A program made the position numbers and the translations under genes. The notes beneath the pieces were generated by a model, which saw only the letters and a program-made list of their open reading frames with translations, did no database searches and was not told the origin of the DNA. A stretch of 53,419 nucleotides of DNA from assembly GCA_002344965.1 (NCBI GenBank), contig DDUU01000007.1, positions 1 to 53,419 on the forward strand. Direction: 5' to 3'. The DNA comes from Candidatus Tepidiaquacellales bacterium UBA2330 (GTDB taxonomy: Bacteria; Bacteroidota; Ignavibacteria; Tepidaquicellales; Tepidaquicellaceae). Shown here piece by piece: positions 27,331 through 35,322 of the stretch (its first letter is position 1; every line of letters starts with the position of its first letter).

Positions 27331-28752
27331 ATGAAGAAATATCTGCTGATACTTCTGTTCTGTATTTGTTTCACCGGCACTTCTTTGCAGAAGGATACGA
27401 CTGAACATAAATTCCTGAATTTTTCAGATATTCATTTCGATCCGTTTTACGATTCAGCAATAGTCAGTGAGCTGATTAAGTCACATTATACTTCATGGGA
27501 AGATATTTTTTCCGGATCGGAAATTAAGAGCGTAAGTAATTACGGAAGAGATTCAAATTTTCCGTTACTGAAATCCGTGATGGAAGATATGAAACTAAGA
27601 ATATCTGAACCGGACTTCATTATTATAACAGGAGATTTTATGGGACATGATTTCAATGAAAATTATGAAAAGTATTCAGGTAACGGGAATCAGGACTCGA
27701 TGTTTGCATTCATTGAGAAAACAATAAGATTTTTAACTTCTTACATTACAAAGTTTTATCCCGATACGCAGATTTATCCGATGGTCGGAAATGATGATTC
27801 ATTCTGCGGTGATTACATGATAGATCCGCAGGGAAAATTTTTAAATATGCTATCAAAAGTGTGGGAGCCGTTGGTAAACAAAACGGGAAACAACTCTTCG
27901 TTCAGCACTGACTTTTCAAAAGGCGGATATTGTCTTGTAAACTTTCCGCAGACCGCTGATGATGAAAATAAATTCAGGATGCTGATTCTTAATACGGTTT
28001 TCTTTTCTACAAATTATAAAAATCTTTGCGGCGATACACTGACTGATCCCGGAACCGAACAGCTTGAATGGCTGGAAAATATTTTCCGAAAATGTAAAGC
28101 TGAAGGAATTAAACTGATGCTTTCATATCATATTCCGCCCGGCATTGATATTTACGGTACCATACACGGTAAAGGAGACTGCAGGGAAAAGATCTTGCCT
28201 GCATGGAAGGAAAAATACAGCAGAGAATTTATCAGACTGATAAAAACCTATTCAGATATTATATTATCCCAGTTCGCAGGACATTTTCACAGAGATGACT
28301 TCAGAATTTTTTATGAAGGAAATAATCCTGTGTCATTTATTCATATCACGCCATCAATTAGTCCTGTTTACGATAACAATCCGGCGTATCAGATTTTCAG
28401 TTACCGGAAAACAAATTACAGTCTGCTTAATTATGAAACTTACTATCTTAAGAATATCCCCGGAAATAATTTGAATGCGGATGAATTACCTCAGTGGATT
28501 TTTGAATATAATTTCAACGACGCTTATGATGAAAGCTCGTATTCAATTGATGCATTGCTTAACGCGTCTATGAAGATCGCAGACGACAGTCTTTACAGGG
28601 AAAATTATATAAAGTTTTATACATGCAGCAATGAAGCTATGACAGATAAGGACAGGAAGGACTGGTATTACAATATTTGCGGTTTCGGAAATCTTACATC
28701 CGAAAGTTATGCAGAATGCCTGTGTGCAAATTCCGCATTAAGTCCTAAGTGA
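27331..28752 (+). CDS. Secreted acid sphingomyelinase-like metallophosphoesterase
   Basis: Residues 1-19 are a signal peptide. The calcineurin-like dimetal core is visible: DIHFDPFYD (33-41) gives Asp and His ligands, ITGDFMGHD near 99-107 the bridging Asp, VGNDDS near 152 the Asn, LSYHIPPG the first His, and GHFHRDDF the final His pair. The order and the large inserts resemble acid sphingomyelinase-like phosphodiesterases. The C-terminus has several cysteines (CSNEA, ICGFG, ECLCAN), suggesting disulfides outside the cytoplasm. The GN-D-D in place of the common GNHD/E is a small departure. Start ATG. Confidence 0.83.
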   Translation: MKKYLLILLFCICFTGTSLQKDTTEHKFLNFSDIHFDPFYDSAIVSELIKSHYTSWEDIFSGSEIKSVSNYGRDSNFPLLKSVMEDMKLRISEPDFIIITGDFMGHDFNENYEKYSGNGNQDSMFAFIEKTIRFLTSYITKFYPDTQIYPMVGNDDSFCGDYMIDPQGKFLNMLSKVWEPLVNKTGNNSSFSTDFSKGGYCLVNFPQTADDENKFRMLILNTVFFSTNYKNLCGDTLTDPGTEQLEWLENIFRKCKAEGIKLMLSYHIPPGIDIYGTIHGKGDCREKILPAWKEKYSREFIRLIKTYSDIILSQFAGHFHRDDFRIFYEGNNPVSFIHITPSISPVYDNNPAYQIFSYRKTNYSLLNYETYYLKNIPGNNLNADELPQWIFEYNFNDAYDESSYSIDALLNASMKIADDSLYRENYIKFYTCSNEAMTDKDRKDWYYNICGFGNLTSESYAECLCANSALSPK

Positions 28753-28887
28753 TAAATTTATTATAATATTAATCTAAACTCATTTCTTATACCGGTTCTC
28801 CGGATTTTCCATAAGTTAAAAAAAATTTCTTAAGTCTGATACTGTCACGAATTAAATTAATACATTAAGAGTGTTGATTAAAAAAAT

Positions 28888-28895
28888 TATATTTG
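28888..28895 (+). promoter_or_regulatory. Bacteroidota-type -7 promoter element (TATATTTG)
   Basis: TATATTTG matches TAnnTTTG, the -7 box used by the main sigma factor in Bacteroidota, and lies 20 bases before the ATG of the DUF3078 gene. A clear -33 element at the right spacing is not visible, so the call is tentative. Confidence 0.45.
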
Positions 28896-28915
28896 TAAAA
28901 TTTAAATAAAAAAAA

Positions 28916-29767
28916 ATGATCAGAATTTACATCTTCATCTTTTCAGCTGTAATTTTTTTAATGTCAGGATTAACCTTCTCACAGCAGGATACAACTTTAA
29001 AACCCGGGTGGAATCCGAAAGGCGTTCTGGGACTTGGTATCAGTCAGGTTGCATTGAGCAACTGGTCAAAAGGCGGCGAGAATCTGCTTTCGATAACAGG
29101 CATTTCAGATTTTTCAAATCACTTACTTTCAAAACCATGGATTCTGAAAAACAATCTCAAAGTAACTCTCGGTTCTACAAAGACAGGCTCAAACAGTTTT
29201 CAGACAAATGACAATGATCTCAGACTTGAAAATGTGCTGATCTATGACGCCGGATGGCTGTTTAATCCGTATGTATCAAACGAAATACGGACTTCAATTC
29301 TTAACGGCTTTGATTATACGCTTGATCCCGCTGTTCAGATCTCCGCATTTTTTGATCCCGGTTATGTAACTCAGAGTTTAGGTTTCACTTACGGCAATCC
29401 AAATTTTTCAACGCGTCTGGGATTTGCGTTTCAGGAAACATTTACAAATAAATTCAGACAATTCACCGATGACCTTGAAACACCTGATAAAACCGAGGCG
29501 TTTAAATTTCAGACCGGCGTGGAATCTGTAACAGAATCCAATTTTACTGTTGCCCATAATCTGCTTTATACCGGAAGACTGAGACTTTTTTCTGCGTTTG
29601 AAACATTCGACGTATGGGATGTAGGATTTGATAACACTTTTACTGCTGTCGTGAATGACTTTCTGAATGTAAACCTGAATGTACTTGTAGTTTATGAAAA
29701 AGCGCAGTCGCTTAAGACTCAGCTCAAAGAAGGTCTTCAGGTCGGTATTACATATACAGTATTCTAA
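28916..29767 (+). CDS. DUF3078-type outer-membrane beta-barrel protein
   Basis: Residues 1-23 are a signal peptide. GWNPKGVLGLGISQVALSNW with WSKGGENLLS (residues ~32-62) is the DUF3078 start seen in Bacteroidota. The rest alternates polar and aromatic residues in strand-like stretches and ends in a strand with a final Phe (GITYTVF), as expected for a beta-barrel inserted in the outer membrane. The function of DUF3078 proteins is not known. The true rpiA start lies 16 bases after its stop. Confidence 0.78.
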   Translation: MIRIYIFIFSAVIFLMSGLTFSQQDTTLKPGWNPKGVLGLGISQVALSNWSKGGENLLSITGISDFSNHLLSKPWILKNNLKVTLGSTKTGSNSFQTNDNDLRLENVLIYDAGWLFNPYVSNEIRTSILNGFDYTLDPAVQISAFFDPGYVTQSLGFTYGNPNFSTRLGFAFQETFTNKFRQFTDDLETPDKTEAFKFQTGVESVTESNFTVAHNLLYTGRLRLFSAFETFDVWDVGFDNTFTAVVNDFLNVNLNVLVVYEKAQSLKTQLKEGLQVGITYTVF

Positions 29768-29783
29768 TTTTATCAAGACACTG

Positions 29784-30455
29784 ATGAATCAAAAAGATAC
29801 GGAGAAAAAACTTGCCGCTGATAAAGCTGTAGAGTTTATAGAAGACGGAATGACCGTAGGACTCGGCACGGGTTCCACAGTTTTTTTTGCAATTAAGAAA
29901 TTAGGCGAAAGAGTAAAGCAAGGTTTAAAAATTAAAGCTGTTTCCAGCTCTAATGCATCAACAGACCTCGCACGGTCATTCGGGATCGAACCTGTTCCAA
30001 TCGAAGATGCCGGTGTTATAGACATAAACATTGACGGAGCGGACGAAGCGGACAGATTTTTTAACGGTATAAAAGGCGGCGGCGGCGCTTTGCTCTTTGA
30101 AAAGATCGTTGCTTTGAACTCTAAAAAAAATATCTGGATAATAGATTCCGAAAAATTAGTAAGTCGGCTCGGTAAATATCCTTTACCTGTAGAAGTAATT
30201 CCGTTCGGATATAAAAGAGTTCTCGATATTCTCAGGAAATACAGTCCTGCCGTGAGGATGAAAGCTGACGGATTTTTTAAAACGGACAGCGGAAATTTTA
30301 TATTCGATCTTCATTTAAATAAAATAGAAGAACCGATGCCGATGGATGCTGAGCTGAAGCAGATCACAGGCGTAGTGGAAACAGGATTATTCATTGACAT
30401 TGCTGACACAATTATCATCGGACGGAAAGACGGAACGGAAATATTAAATAAATAA
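29784..30455 (+). CDS. rpiA: Ribose-5-phosphate isomerase A
   Basis: It interconverts ribose-5-phosphate and ribulose-5-phosphate in the pentose phosphate pathway. Conserved features are VGLGTGSTVFFAI (the phosphate/substrate loop), DINIDGADEAD, IKGGGGALLFEK with the catalytic Glu region, and the MPMDAELKQITGVVETGLF end. The start is ATG at 29784, giving 223 residues (E. coli RpiA is 219). An upstream in-frame start at 29694 would add 30 basic residues inside the preceding gene and is rejected. It forms a row with the M42 peptidase and SDR genes. Confidence 0.95.
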   Translation: MNQKDTEKKLAADKAVEFIEDGMTVGLGTGSTVFFAIKKLGERVKQGLKIKAVSSSNASTDLARSFGIEPVPIEDAGVIDINIDGADEADRFFNGIKGGGGALLFEKIVALNSKKNIWIIDSEKLVSRLGKYPLPVEVIPFGYKRVLDILRKYSPAVRMKADGFFKTDSGNFIFDLHLNKIEEPMPMDAELKQITGVVETGLFIDIADTIIIGRKDGTEILNK

Positions 30456-30465
30456 AAATATTATT

Positions 30466-31533
30466 TTGAGAAAAGAAAGTTTTGAGTTTTTAAAAAATTA
30501 TCTGAACATTGCATCACCGGTAGGATTCGAAGTACCGGGTCAAAAGCTTTGGCTTGATTATATAATACCGTACATTAATACACATTATTCCGATGTTTAC
30601 GGTACAGTAGTAGGAGTAATAAATCCGGACTCGGATTATAAAGTAGTTATCGAAGCGCATGCTGACGAGATATCATGGTTTGTCAATTACATCAATGACA
30701 ACGGATATATTTATGTAAGAGAAAACGGCGGATCGGATCATACCATTGCTCCGTCAAAGAGAGTAAATATTCATACGGACAAAGGTTATATAAAGGCAAT
30801 ATTCGGATGGCCGGCTATTCATGTAAGAAATAAAAAAGAAGATCAGCCCGAACTGAAAAATATAATTCTTGACTGCGGATGTAAATCAAAAAAAGAAGTC
30901 GAAGCGCTCGGCATACACGTTGGTTCCGTGGTAACCTTTGAAGATGAATTCATGATTTTAAATAAAGATTATTATGTGGGAAGGGCAATGGATAACAGAA
31001 TAGGCGGATTTATTATTGCAGAAGTTGCGAGAATGCTGAAAGAAAAAAAACGGAAACTGAAATTCGGTTTATATATTGTGAATGCTGTTCAGGAAGAGGT
31101 CGGATTAAAAGGAGCTAAAATGATCTCGCGAAGGATAAAACCTGACGTAGCGATAATTACGGATGTTACTCATGACACTCAGTCTCCGTTGTATGACAAA
31201 ATAAAGGACGGTGACATTGCCTGCGGTAAAGGTCCTACGCTGACCTATGGTCCGTCCATTCACAATGAACTTCAGAAGATGCTGATAAATATCGCACGGA
31301 AAAATAAAATTCCGTTTCAGTTTGAAGCTGTTTCAAGGACTTCAGGAACCGACACTGATGAATTTGCATATTCAGCGGAGGGAGTTGCTTCAGCGCTGAT
31401 CTCGGTTCCAACTAAATACATGCACACCACAGTCGAGACTGTTCACAAAGATGATATTGAAAACAGCATTAAATTCATTTATGAATTTCTTGTAAATTTA
31501 AAAAGCGGTCACAGATTTTCAAATTTTAAATAA
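30466..31533 (+). CDS. M42-family aminopeptidase (FrvX/TET-like)
   Basis: A dimetallic cytosolic aminopeptidase of the TET type. Metal ligands and catalysts are visible: H65 and D67 (EAHADEIS), D176 (GRAMDNRIGG), the Glu pair E210-E211 (VQEEVGLKGA), D233 (ITDVTHDT) and H320 (KYMHTTVE). Length 355 is normal. The start is TTG at 30466, ten bases after rpiA; the protein begins with the usual N-terminal helix, so nothing is missing. FrvX-like proteins were once called cellulases, a label to ignore here. Confidence 0.93.
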   Translation: MRKESFEFLKNYLNIASPVGFEVPGQKLWLDYIIPYINTHYSDVYGTVVGVINPDSDYKVVIEAHADEISWFVNYINDNGYIYVRENGGSDHTIAPSKRVNIHTDKGYIKAIFGWPAIHVRNKKEDQPELKNIILDCGCKSKKEVEALGIHVGSVVTFEDEFMILNKDYYVGRAMDNRIGGFIIAEVARMLKEKKRKLKFGLYIVNAVQEEVGLKGAKMISRRIKPDVAIITDVTHDTQSPLYDKIKDGDIACGKGPTLTYGPSIHNELQKMLINIARKNKIPFQFEAVSRTSGTDTDEFAYSAEGVASALISVPTKYMHTTVETVHKDDIENSIKFIYEFLVNLKSGHRFSNFK

Positions 31534-31545
31534 AAAAATCAGAAC

Positions 31546-32256
31546 ATGGAATTAAAAGATTCAAGAATACTCATAACGGGCGGAAGTTCAGGCATTGGCA
31601 AAGCCGCTGCAGCATTGCTTTCGCAAAGCGGTGCTAAAGTTGCAATTACCGGAAGGGATAAAGGAAAACTGGAAAAAGCGGCGTTGGAAACGAATTCGCT
31701 TGCAATACATGCGGATGTTTCTGATGAAGCAGAAATCAGAAAAACTTTTGACATCATTGAAAAAGAATTAGGCGGACTGGATTGTCTTGTAAACAATGCG
31801 GGTATCGGAGAATTTAAAGAGGTTACCGAACTTTCAATGGAAGCCTTTCAGAATGTATATTCGGTAAATGTTTTCGGCGCTGCGCTGATGACGAAATATG
31901 CGGCTGAAATTTTTAAGAAACAGAAATACGGAAATATCATCAACATAGCTTCCACTGCCGCACTCAAAGGTTTTGCAAGAGGCACTATTTACAGCTCTTC
32001 TAAATTCGCATTGAGGGGAATGACAGAATGCTGGCAGGCGGAACTGCGTCCGTTCAATATCAGGGTGATGCTTGTAAATCCGAGTGAAGTTACAACAGCA
32101 TTCGGCAATCCTGAAAGAAAACAAAGACAGGATATTCCAAATAAACTTACCGGAATAGAAATAGCACACACTATAAAATCTCTGCTTGAAATGGATGACA
32201 GGGGAATGATAAATGAAGTAACTGTCTGGGCGACGAATCCGTTTGAGAAAAAATAA
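31546..32256 (+). CDS. Short-chain dehydrogenase/reductase
   Basis: A classical SDR of 236 residues. The nucleotide-binding motif TGGSSGIG is at 11-18, NNAGIG at 83-88, and the catalytic set is S136, Y149 and K153 (YSSSK). R37 after the second strand (ITGRDKG) favours NADP(H). Its substrate is unknown; the 3-ketoacyl-ACP reductase-like group fits. Start ATG, 12 bases after the M42 gene. Its stop codon directly touches the stop of the convergent membrane-protein gene. Confidence 0.9.
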   Translation: MELKDSRILITGGSSGIGKAAAALLSQSGAKVAITGRDKGKLEKAALETNSLAIHADVSDEAEIRKTFDIIEKELGGLDCLVNNAGIGEFKEVTELSMEAFQNVYSVNVFGAALMTKYAAEIFKKQKYGNIINIASTAALKGFARGTIYSSSKFALRGMTECWQAELRPFNIRVMLVNPSEVTTAFGNPERKQRQDIPNKLTGIEIAHTIKSLLEMDDRGMINEVTVWATNPFEKK

Positions 32257-33237
32257 TTAAGCAGCCGGTTTTGTTTTGTCAGTGCTGTCTGCGGCAAAAT
32301 ATTTCATCCGCTCTCCGGAGAGAAGCTGTAATGTCATCGGTATCATAATCAGATATGCAGGTAAAAACTTTGCAAGCTGCGACATTATACTGTTAAAGAA
32401 AAAGAAAACAACATAAACGAATAATGAAATGAATGACCATTTAAAAAAGACGGGACTTTTCTTAAATGCAAGTATTGAAAAAATTACATATATAAAAACC
32501 TGCTTGCTCCAGAGCATTGCAATAGAAAACCAGTGTGTAATATTTGTGGAAGTTTCATGACTGATTGTATAAGGATTAATTTTGAAACCGAAGTATAATC
32601 TCATTGAAAAGTAAGCGACAGCGTAACCTGCAACGCATGCAATTATCAGAAGAATATTTTTTTTCTCGAATAAAACCTTTCTGTCATATAAAAATGCAGC
32701 AAGAATTACGGTAATAAAAACAGACTGATCCCTGTTCAGCGTTGCAATTGCAATTAGAAACGGAATATACTTTTCCTTCCTTTTAAAAATCAGCATCAAA
32801 GCAATCAGGAAAAATAAAAGGTTGAAATAATCTCCGGACTCCCATATGCTTGTAATACCGAGCGGAATTAAAATTTGTAATAAAAACAATCCGAACAGAC
32901 TTATTATATCTGAAAAAAACAAACTCAGATATTTATACATAAAAAAAAATATTCCGAATAATGTTATGAACAATGCTATTTTATGAGAATAGACATGTCT
33001 TGTGACTTTATTATGAGCAAAGACTGAAACTACCGGTTCGAGAATATATCCAGAAAGAGGTTCCATAATCCTGTATTGATAAGGCGGTTCCATATTTCCC
33101 GAAAGAATAGATTCCTGAATTTCTATTCTAAGCAATTCATTGTTTGTGATTGACCTTTCGGAAATTATCTGATGAGAGATCAGAGTTAGCAGTAAAAAAA
33201 TTAAAAAGAGATAATATTTATTAATACGAATTTCCAT
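32257..33237 (-). CDS. Polytopic membrane protein (GT-C-like), unknown function
   Basis: I count about nine or ten hydrophobic spans in 326 residues, starting at residues 8-25. A loop after the first span contains PPYQYRIMEPL, a P-x-x-YR-x-x-x-P pattern seen in putative GT-C-type glycosyltransferases and related membrane enzymes. The acidic residues expected in that loop (NNELLRIEIQE) are present, but assignment as an enzyme is only inference. The last ~20 residues are polar. Start ATG. Confidence 0.78.
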   Translation of the reverse strand: MEIRINKYYLFLIFLLLTLISHQIISERSITNNELLRIEIQESILSGNMEPPYQYRIMEPLSGYILEPVVSVFAHNKVTRHVYSHKIALFITLFGIFFFMYKYLSLFFSDIISLFGLFLLQILIPLGITSIWESGDYFNLLFFLIALMLIFKRKEKYIPFLIAIATLNRDQSVFITVILAAFLYDRKVLFEKKNILLIIACVAGYAVAYFSMRLYFGFKINPYTISHETSTNITHWFSIAMLWSKQVFIYVIFSILAFKKSPVFFKWSFISLFVYVVFFFFNSIMSQLAKFLPAYLIMIPMTLQLLSGERMKYFAADSTDKTKPAA

Positions 33238-33344
33238 TTGTTTGCTTTAATTTTTGGGCAGCAGGAATTGAATATCTTAGCTGATATATCAGTAAATCAA
33301 TTTACACAATTTGAATTATTAATTTAAGTAAATAAATCCGGAAG

Positions 33345-33854
33345 TTACCATTTACCGGCATAAGAAACGGCATCGGGCTGAAGAGATTCATTCAGGAAAT
33401 CGAACTTCAGTTTTAAGATTTGTCTGATGTGAAGCAGATCGTGCGCAAGCCATTCCGAGAGCATTTTAATTGCAGAGAATTCACCGAATACCGGCTGTGT
33501 GACTTTTAAATTCCGGAAATTGACATCAAGACTTTTCAGCCATTCAACGGATACGCTGCGTTCATACAGAAAATCCTTTAATACACTGTCAAAATCTTTT
33601 TCAGAATATTTTCTTGATAAAACCCAGTCCTGCGGATCGATAAGATCCCAGTTGTGATCACCTGCAATTATCTTTGCAAGTCTTGGTCGGAAATCTTCTT
33701 TCTCTTCGTCATAAAGATGACAGACTATTTCAAGCAGTGACCAATGGCTTCCGGACGGCTTCCGGTGAATCAATTTTTCCGGAACGCCTGAAAGAAGATT
33801 TTTAAATACTAATGAGTTTGAGTCAAGCTGGTTTATAATTTCGTGAGTATTCAT
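33345..33854 (-). CDS. DinB-family protein
   Basis: A 169-residue four-helix-bundle protein of the DinB/YfiT superfamily. Three His typical of the metal site are H46 (CHLYDEE), H138 and H142 (HDLLHIRQIL). HWSLLEIVCHL is the recognisable helix-2 motif. Members include thiol transferases (bacillithiol or mycothiol S-transferase) and many of unknown role. Start ATG. The next minus-strand gene upstream ends 10 bases away, so these three minus-strand genes may form one unit. Confidence 0.82.
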   Translation of the reverse strand: MNTHEIINQLDSNSLVFKNLLSGVPEKLIHRKPSGSHWSLLEIVCHLYDEEKEDFRPRLAKIIAGDHNWDLIDPQDWVLSRKYSEKDFDSVLKDFLYERSVSVEWLKSLDVNFRNLKVTQPVFGEFSAIKMLSEWLAHDLLHIRQILKLKFDFLNESLQPDAVSYAGKW

Positions 33855-33864
33855 AAAGATTAAA

Positions 33865-34074
33865 TTAATTATCAGAATTTTTCCTTTTCCATGAAAATAT
33901 TAACTGCACTATGGAAATTATGATCATGATAATCAATAAAGGATATATCAGTATCAGATCTGCCCTGATCAAAGGATCATTTGGAGGAAGGTTTTTTGAC
34001 CATATATATACGGCTATTTCCCAGATGCCGTAAAGTACAAGTAAAATCAGGGTGAACTTCTGAATTTTTGTCAT
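33865..34074 (-). CDS. Small two-span membrane protein
   Basis: The chosen start is ATG at 34072-34074 (MTKIQKF), giving 69 residues: two hydrophobic spans (about 7-24 and 42-62) and a basic tail (SWKRKNSDN). A longer reading from 34143 would overlap the upstream lipoprotein gene and begins with non-membrane residues unlike the rest, so it is less likely. I recognise no family. Confidence 0.6.
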   Translation of the reverse strand: MTKIQKFTLILLVLYGIWEIAVYIWSKNLPPNDPLIRADLILIYPLLIIMIIISIVQLIFSWKRKNSDN

Positions 34075-34096
34075 AATCTTTTTATAAATACCGGAA

Positions 34097-35134
34097 TTAA
34101 AAAACGATAACTTTATCGATCTCCAGCTGCCAGGCAGCTTCACCCGGTTTCAGCTTATACTGAATTTGTTTGGTTCCTCCTGAAGGTGCAGAATTTGCAT
34201 CACCGGGTTTGAATATAGGGAATCTCCTTACAAGAGTGTTTTCCACCACTGCAAACTCGTCTTTTCCGCCATATCCGTCATACGCTTCCTTGTTATTTTC
34301 TATTTTATGGAAACTGATCAAGGACATTGACTTGCCGTTATTGACCGAATATCCTATCACATCACCAAACCTTCCAGTTCCTTCTGCTACAGTATAAATA
34401 TAAATTTCAGGAGAGCCGTCAGAATTCAGATCAGCTATCTCAGCGTCATTTACATATCCGTCGATTGTTTGAGTAACAGGTTTATTGTCTTCCTTAAGTC
34501 CTGCAGGTGTTATTGTCATTTTATTACCTTCTACATTTATGTAGAACTGAATGTCGCTGCCTTTCATGTTAAGAGTTTTTACATAAGAGGTTTTGTCCAC
34601 TTGTTCAGGGTCAAGCTCACCATCAATTTTCTGATAAGTACCTGCAAGACTTCCCCCGCCGCGGCAGAAATAAGTAAGCAAAGGTTCCTGCGAATCAGGA
34701 CCGGCTGAAATTGTAAGATCTTTACCGCTGAATTTAAAGATCAGCGTTCCCATAAATTCTGCTGACATTAATTCATTGGCGCTGATAACGGAAGCAATTC
34801 CGTCAAAAGTACATGTGGGTTTCATTTTGTCAGCTCTCGAACGAATGGAAACCATTGCTTTTCCTATACCGTAAGGCAGGATCTTCACTCCCACCCAGTC
34901 AGCTCCGGATGAGCGGTCAATATAGCTACCGTCAACGTAATTCCCAAAATTGTCAAAATTAAAATGATCGGTAATTGAATCGGAGGAATTTTCTGAAACA
35001 GTATTATTTGAATATGTTTTTTGAACTGAAGTATCGGGAGCATTCCCGGAATTTTTCTTCTCACTGGTTTGCTGTTCTTTTGAGCAGCTTATAAAACCAA
35101 TAAGTATAATTACTATTAAATAAATTTTTGTCAT
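34097..35134 (-). CDS. Lipoprotein with PliI-like (lysozyme-inhibitor-type) C-terminal domain
   Basis: The signal peptide ends with FISC and Cys17, so the protein is lipid-anchored. The C-terminal ~140 residues resemble PliI-type domains: AEIADLNSDGSPEIYIYT, YDGYGGKDEFAVVENTLVRRFPIF and SAPSGGTKQIQYKL follow the family's order. The N-terminal part (~45-190) contains a separate DWVGVKI...beta-rich module. PliI proteins inhibit invertebrate-type lysozymes in Gammaproteobacteria; whether this homologue inhibits lysozyme is inference. Confidence 0.65.
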   Translation of the reverse strand: MTKIYLIVIILIGFISCSKEQQTSEKKNSGNAPDTSVQKTYSNNTVSENSSDSITDHFNFDNFGNYVDGSYIDRSSGADWVGVKILPYGIGKAMVSIRSRADKMKPTCTFDGIASVISANELMSAEFMGTLIFKFSGKDLTISAGPDSQEPLLTYFCRGGGSLAGTYQKIDGELDPEQVDKTSYVKTLNMKGSDIQFYINVEGNKMTITPAGLKEDNKPVTQTIDGYVNDAEIADLNSDGSPEIYIYTVAEGTGRFGDVIGYSVNNGKSMSLISFHKIENNKEAYDGYGGKDEFAVVENTLVRRFPIFKPGDANSAPSGGTKQIQYKLKPGEAAWQLEIDKVIVF

Positions 35135-35322
35135 AAGTCAAATATTAGTTTTTCAAATATATCATTATTTTCGTATAATATTCATTCAAAATTACTGTTG
35201 AATCAGCGGAAAGAAAACCGGATGAGTCTTGTTTACAAAAAACAGATTGATTAAAATACTGTGAAGAAATAAAAAACCAATATTACCCCGTCTGGACAGG
35301 TGATTGTTTTGATAAAATAAAT

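Noticed and set aside
29694..29783. Upstream start for rpiA
   Set aside because: It would lie inside the DUF3078 gene and add 30 basic residues absent from RpiA; ATG 29784 gives the normal length.
32250..32262. Overlap error between SDR and membrane-protein genes
   Set aside because: The two stop codons are adjacent (TAA then TTA) and both proteins end naturally; compact convergence is normal here.
34075..34143. Longer start for the small two-span membrane protein
   Set aside because: It overlaps the lipoprotein gene by 47 bases; ATG at 34074 fits better.
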